Source of the DNA: UBA4416 sp044357775
GTDB taxonomy: Bacteria > Bacteroidota > Bacteroidia > B-17B0 > Aurantibacillaceae
Assembly (NCBI GenBank): GCA_044357775.1
Contig: JBIKOX010000143.1
Location: 1 to 7,995 of the forward strand
Length of the DNA: 7,995 bases
Direction of reading: 5' to 3'
Shown here: positions 5,848 through 7,995 of the stretch, one piece after another
How the letters are laid out: each line of letters starts with the position of its first letter
Position numbering within the stretch: position 1 is the first letter of the stretch
Program-made: the position numbers and the translations under genes
Notes under the pieces: generated by a model
Told to the model about the DNA's origin: nothing
The model's input: the letters and a program-made list of their open reading frames with translations, nothing else
The model's database searches: none

Positions 5848-7995
5848 TTACTTTACTATTACTATTGGCTTTGTTGCAACCCCCGATTTTGAAGAAAGTG
5901 TAATATAATAAATACCAGATTTATAATCAGTTAACTTAATCGAATGAGTAAATGCTTCATTTAAAACAACCCGTTCACGGTATATCAATCTACCAGCAAT
6001 GTCTTTAATTTCTATTAAAGTATTGTCCTCGTACTTAGTAAAACCTGTTAATTGAATATAGTCGTTAGCCGGATTTGGAATTACCGAAAAGTAATGATCC
6101 TTATCTAATATTTGTGATAAACCAGTTACAACAATACAATTATTTGCAATTACTTTATTAATTGATTCGTATTCTTTATTTACTAATTCAATAACACTAC
6201 TAATACAAACATTACTAGTAGCATTTGTATAGTATATTCTACAAAGTGGCTGAGCAATTAAACTTTTTGCAATAGTTGAATCTTTATATGACAAACAAAT
6301 TACTTTATTACCTCCAATTAAAAAATCGGGAGTTTCTGGATAATTGATTGCAGGAACAAGGCTTACAACATTTAAAATAGTGGCTCCACTAATATTAAAT
6401 TCATAACCCAAAATTTTGGCAGTTGGATTCTTAATATAAACATCAAAATAATTTTGACTTAAATCAAAACTTCCAATGCTTAAAGTGGCTGTAAGATTTG
6501 GATTAATATTTCCTCTTGGAAATAAACATTTTGTATTTATGTTTGCTCCATGATTAACACAATTTGCCATTAAAGCGGCATCCCAAACGGTTAGTGTTCC
6601 CGAATTATTTAAATCATTACAACTATTTGGAGTTAAAGTACTATTTAAAATACCATTAACATACAATTGCCCATCTACTAATTGCTGCGTTCCATTGTTA
6701 TTTAAATCACCCATCTTAGCAGTTCCATTGCAGGTTCCATTACAATCAACAACCGTATTACCAAATTGGTTACCTGCACAGTCAGAATAAGAAGGGCAAG
6801 ATGTTAGCAAAGTAAAACCTTTTTGTCCTAAAGAGTTAGCCGTAATTTTAATACAAGCTTGCGCCCAGTTATTAGTATATGATTTTTCGAAATGACCTAA
6901 TGCGTCAGCTGATTGATCCCAATTTACTTTTGCTGCCATAACATAATTACCAGTATCAACATCTGTAATATCAATCCACTGGCAGTCTAATCCGGCAGCA
7001 TATATATCACCACATTGCTTTGTAATTCCCATATTACCGCAAGAATATTTTGCAATACCTCCATCCGGACAACCATCATAATCTAAAACACAAAATCCAT
7101 TTTTAAATCCAATTGGAATTGCTTGTCCATTTGGCTTATACAAGCGATATTCGGCATAACCTTCATAATGAGCATGACCATGACAATTTGCAGTAGTAAA
7201 TTGACCAAGATTGGCTGCAGGGCTACCAATATAATAATCTAAATCTCCAATGTTTTTAATGTAAGTATCAAAATTAATTACTGTTCTCGTACCATAACCA
7301 TTTAAACAACTTTCATTAACTCTACAATCACCTGGTCCGGCATTTACAGTTCCTAAACTTAAAGAACTAATAAATTGAGTTTCAACAATTGTTAAATCAG
7401 GTGCAGGACATAAAGGACTTGGAAAATAAACACAACTACCATCATCTATACTTGCTAACGGATTATAATTACAAGCACTAAAAGTTGTACAACCCGAAAT
7501 TGGACCTTGGTAATTTATGGCAAAATTAATAGCTCCTAAACATAAATTATTATAAGAGCCTACTCTTACAATATAAGTTTTAGTTGTATCTAATGCCCCA
7601 GATACTTCAGACTGTAATCCGCAATAATCATCATTATAAAGTATAGTGCCTGTATTGTTAGTTGTAAAAGGTCCATTACAGTTTTCGTAAACCCATAATT
7701 TAGTATCACATGAGCTTATACTACAAGTATTAATTGTATATAAACCAACTTGAGCGGGCTTAAATTTATAAAAGTATTCATTACCAGGAGCTGTGTAGGT
7801 GCCTGTTCCAACTGCAATAGCCGTTTGGCAACTTTCGCCAGGACCACAATTTAAATAATAAGAATATGTGTAAGTAAATTGCCCATTATAATTGGTTTGC
7901 AAAACATTATTAATATATATCTGAACACTTCCAATGCCATAATTACAGCAAATACCATCCCCAAACGAATCGTTTAATACAAAACTTAAACAACC
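5848..7995 (-). CDS. Secreted lysyl-oxidase-domain protein with dockerin-type repeats and T9SS type A sorting domain (N-terminus outside the window)
   Basis: The frame is open to the right edge, giving 715 visible residues; a TTG at 7900-7902 is internal, not a start. Residues 1-30 hold a Cys-rich FGDGICCNYG motif. About 55-162 form a PPC-like beta domain, and about 169-188 a CNYNPLASIDDGSC repeat typical of Bacteroidota surface proteins. About 199-385 are a lysyl oxidase domain: the copper motif CHGHAHY (His 272, 274, 276), then GFKNGFCVLD with Lys298, and DIYAAGLDCQWIDITDV with Tyr332. These match the copper ligands and the Lys and Tyr that form the lysine tyrosylquinone cofactor in animal enzymes. 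Residues 429-483 contain two dockerin-type calcium loops (GDLNNNGTQQLVDG and NDLNNSGTLTVWDA). About 497-625 may be cohesin-like. Residues 635-715 are the type A sorting domain (VIPNPANDYIQL to IVIVK). The expected activity is copper-dependent oxidation of peptidyl lysine to an aldehyde outside the cell; the substrate is unknown. It ends at the terminator at 5729-5766. Confidence 0.93.
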   Translation of the reverse strand, partial: GCLSFVLNDSFGDGICCNYGIGSVQIYINNVLQTNYNGQFTYTYSYYLNCGPGESCQTAIAVGTGTYTAPGNEYFYKFKPAQVGLYTINTCSISSCDTKLWVYENCNGPFTTNNTGTILYNDDYCGLQSEVSGALDTTKTYIVRVGSYNNLCLGAINFAINYQGPISGCTTFSACNYNPLASIDDGSCVYFPSPLCPAPDLTIVETQFISSLSLGTVNAGPGDCRVNESCLNGYGTRTVINFDTYIKNIGDLDYYIGSPAANLGQFTTANCHGHAHYEGYAEYRLYKPNGQAIPIGFKNGFCVLDYDGCPDGGIAKYSCGNMGITKQCGDIYAAGLDCQWIDITDVDTGNYVMAAKVNWDQSADALGHFEKSYTNNWAQACIKITANSLGQKGFTLLTSCPSYSDCAGNQFGNTVVDCNGTCNGTAKMGDLNNNGTQQLVDGQLYVNGILNSTLTPNSCNDLNNSGTLTVWDAALMANCVNHGANINTKCLFPRGNINPNLTATLSIGSFDLSQNYFDVYIKNPTAKILGYEFNISGATILNVVSLVPAINYPETPDFLIGGNKVICLSYKDSTIAKSLIAQPLCRIYYTNATSNVCISSVIELVNKEYESINKVIANNCIVVTGLSQILDKDHYFSVIPNPANDYIQLTGFTKYEDNTLIEIKDIAGRLIYRERVVLNEAFTHSIKLTDYKSGIYYITLSSKSGVATKPIVIVK

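Noticed and set aside
7900..7902. TTG as the start of the lysyl-oxidase-like gene
   Set aside because: The frame stays open and protein-like for 31 more codons to the window edge, including a Cys-rich GDGICC motif, and no signal peptide follows the TTG.

Overview
The window comes from an AT-rich member of the Bacteroidota. Three of its coding regions end in C-terminal sorting domains of the type IX secretion system (T9SS), which is confined to that phylum. Two of these are type A domains and one is a type B (gliding-motility-associated) domain. The choice-of-anchor L domain, the Cys-rich DGSC-type repeat, the lack of clear Shine-Dalgarno sequences and the TAnnTTTG-like promoter boxes fit the same assignment. 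I cannot place it below phylum level.

Left part (1-3566): the 3' end of an outer-membrane beta-barrel gene (1-306) is followed by a modular stretch. Its modules are a 160-bp repeat (copy 1, 362-522), a badly decayed IS1595-type transposase (547-908), a pair of 25-bp tandem repeats (952-1006), a T9SS type A cargo gene (1090-2106), the second copy of the 160-bp repeat (2243-2403), and a multi-pass membrane protein of unknown function (2467-3396). A third, shorter, hairpin-rich element with the same end boxes closes the stretch (3486-3566). The three elements lie in one orientation, with ATAAC at the left end and ACGTTA at the right, and each of the two intervals between them carries one intact plus-strand gene. 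This layout resembles gene cassettes bounded by attC-like folded sites. No integrase is visible, so a dispersed repeat family remains an equally fair reading.

Right part (3676-7995): two minus-strand genes encode large secreted proteins. The first (3676-5322) has choice-of-anchor L, Calx-beta-like and type B sorting domains. The second (5848-7995, running off the right edge) is the most striking gene here. It carries a lysyl-oxidase catalytic domain with the copper-binding HxHxH motif and both residues that form the quinone cofactor in animal lysyl oxidases, then two dockerin-type calcium loops, a possible cohesin-like domain and a type A sorting domain. A bidirectional terminator (5729-5766) separates the two genes, so they are not one operon.

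Overall the window encodes cell-surface and secreted proteins placed around mobile or repetitive DNA. No T9SS machinery gene, rRNA, tRNA or CRISPR array was seen.
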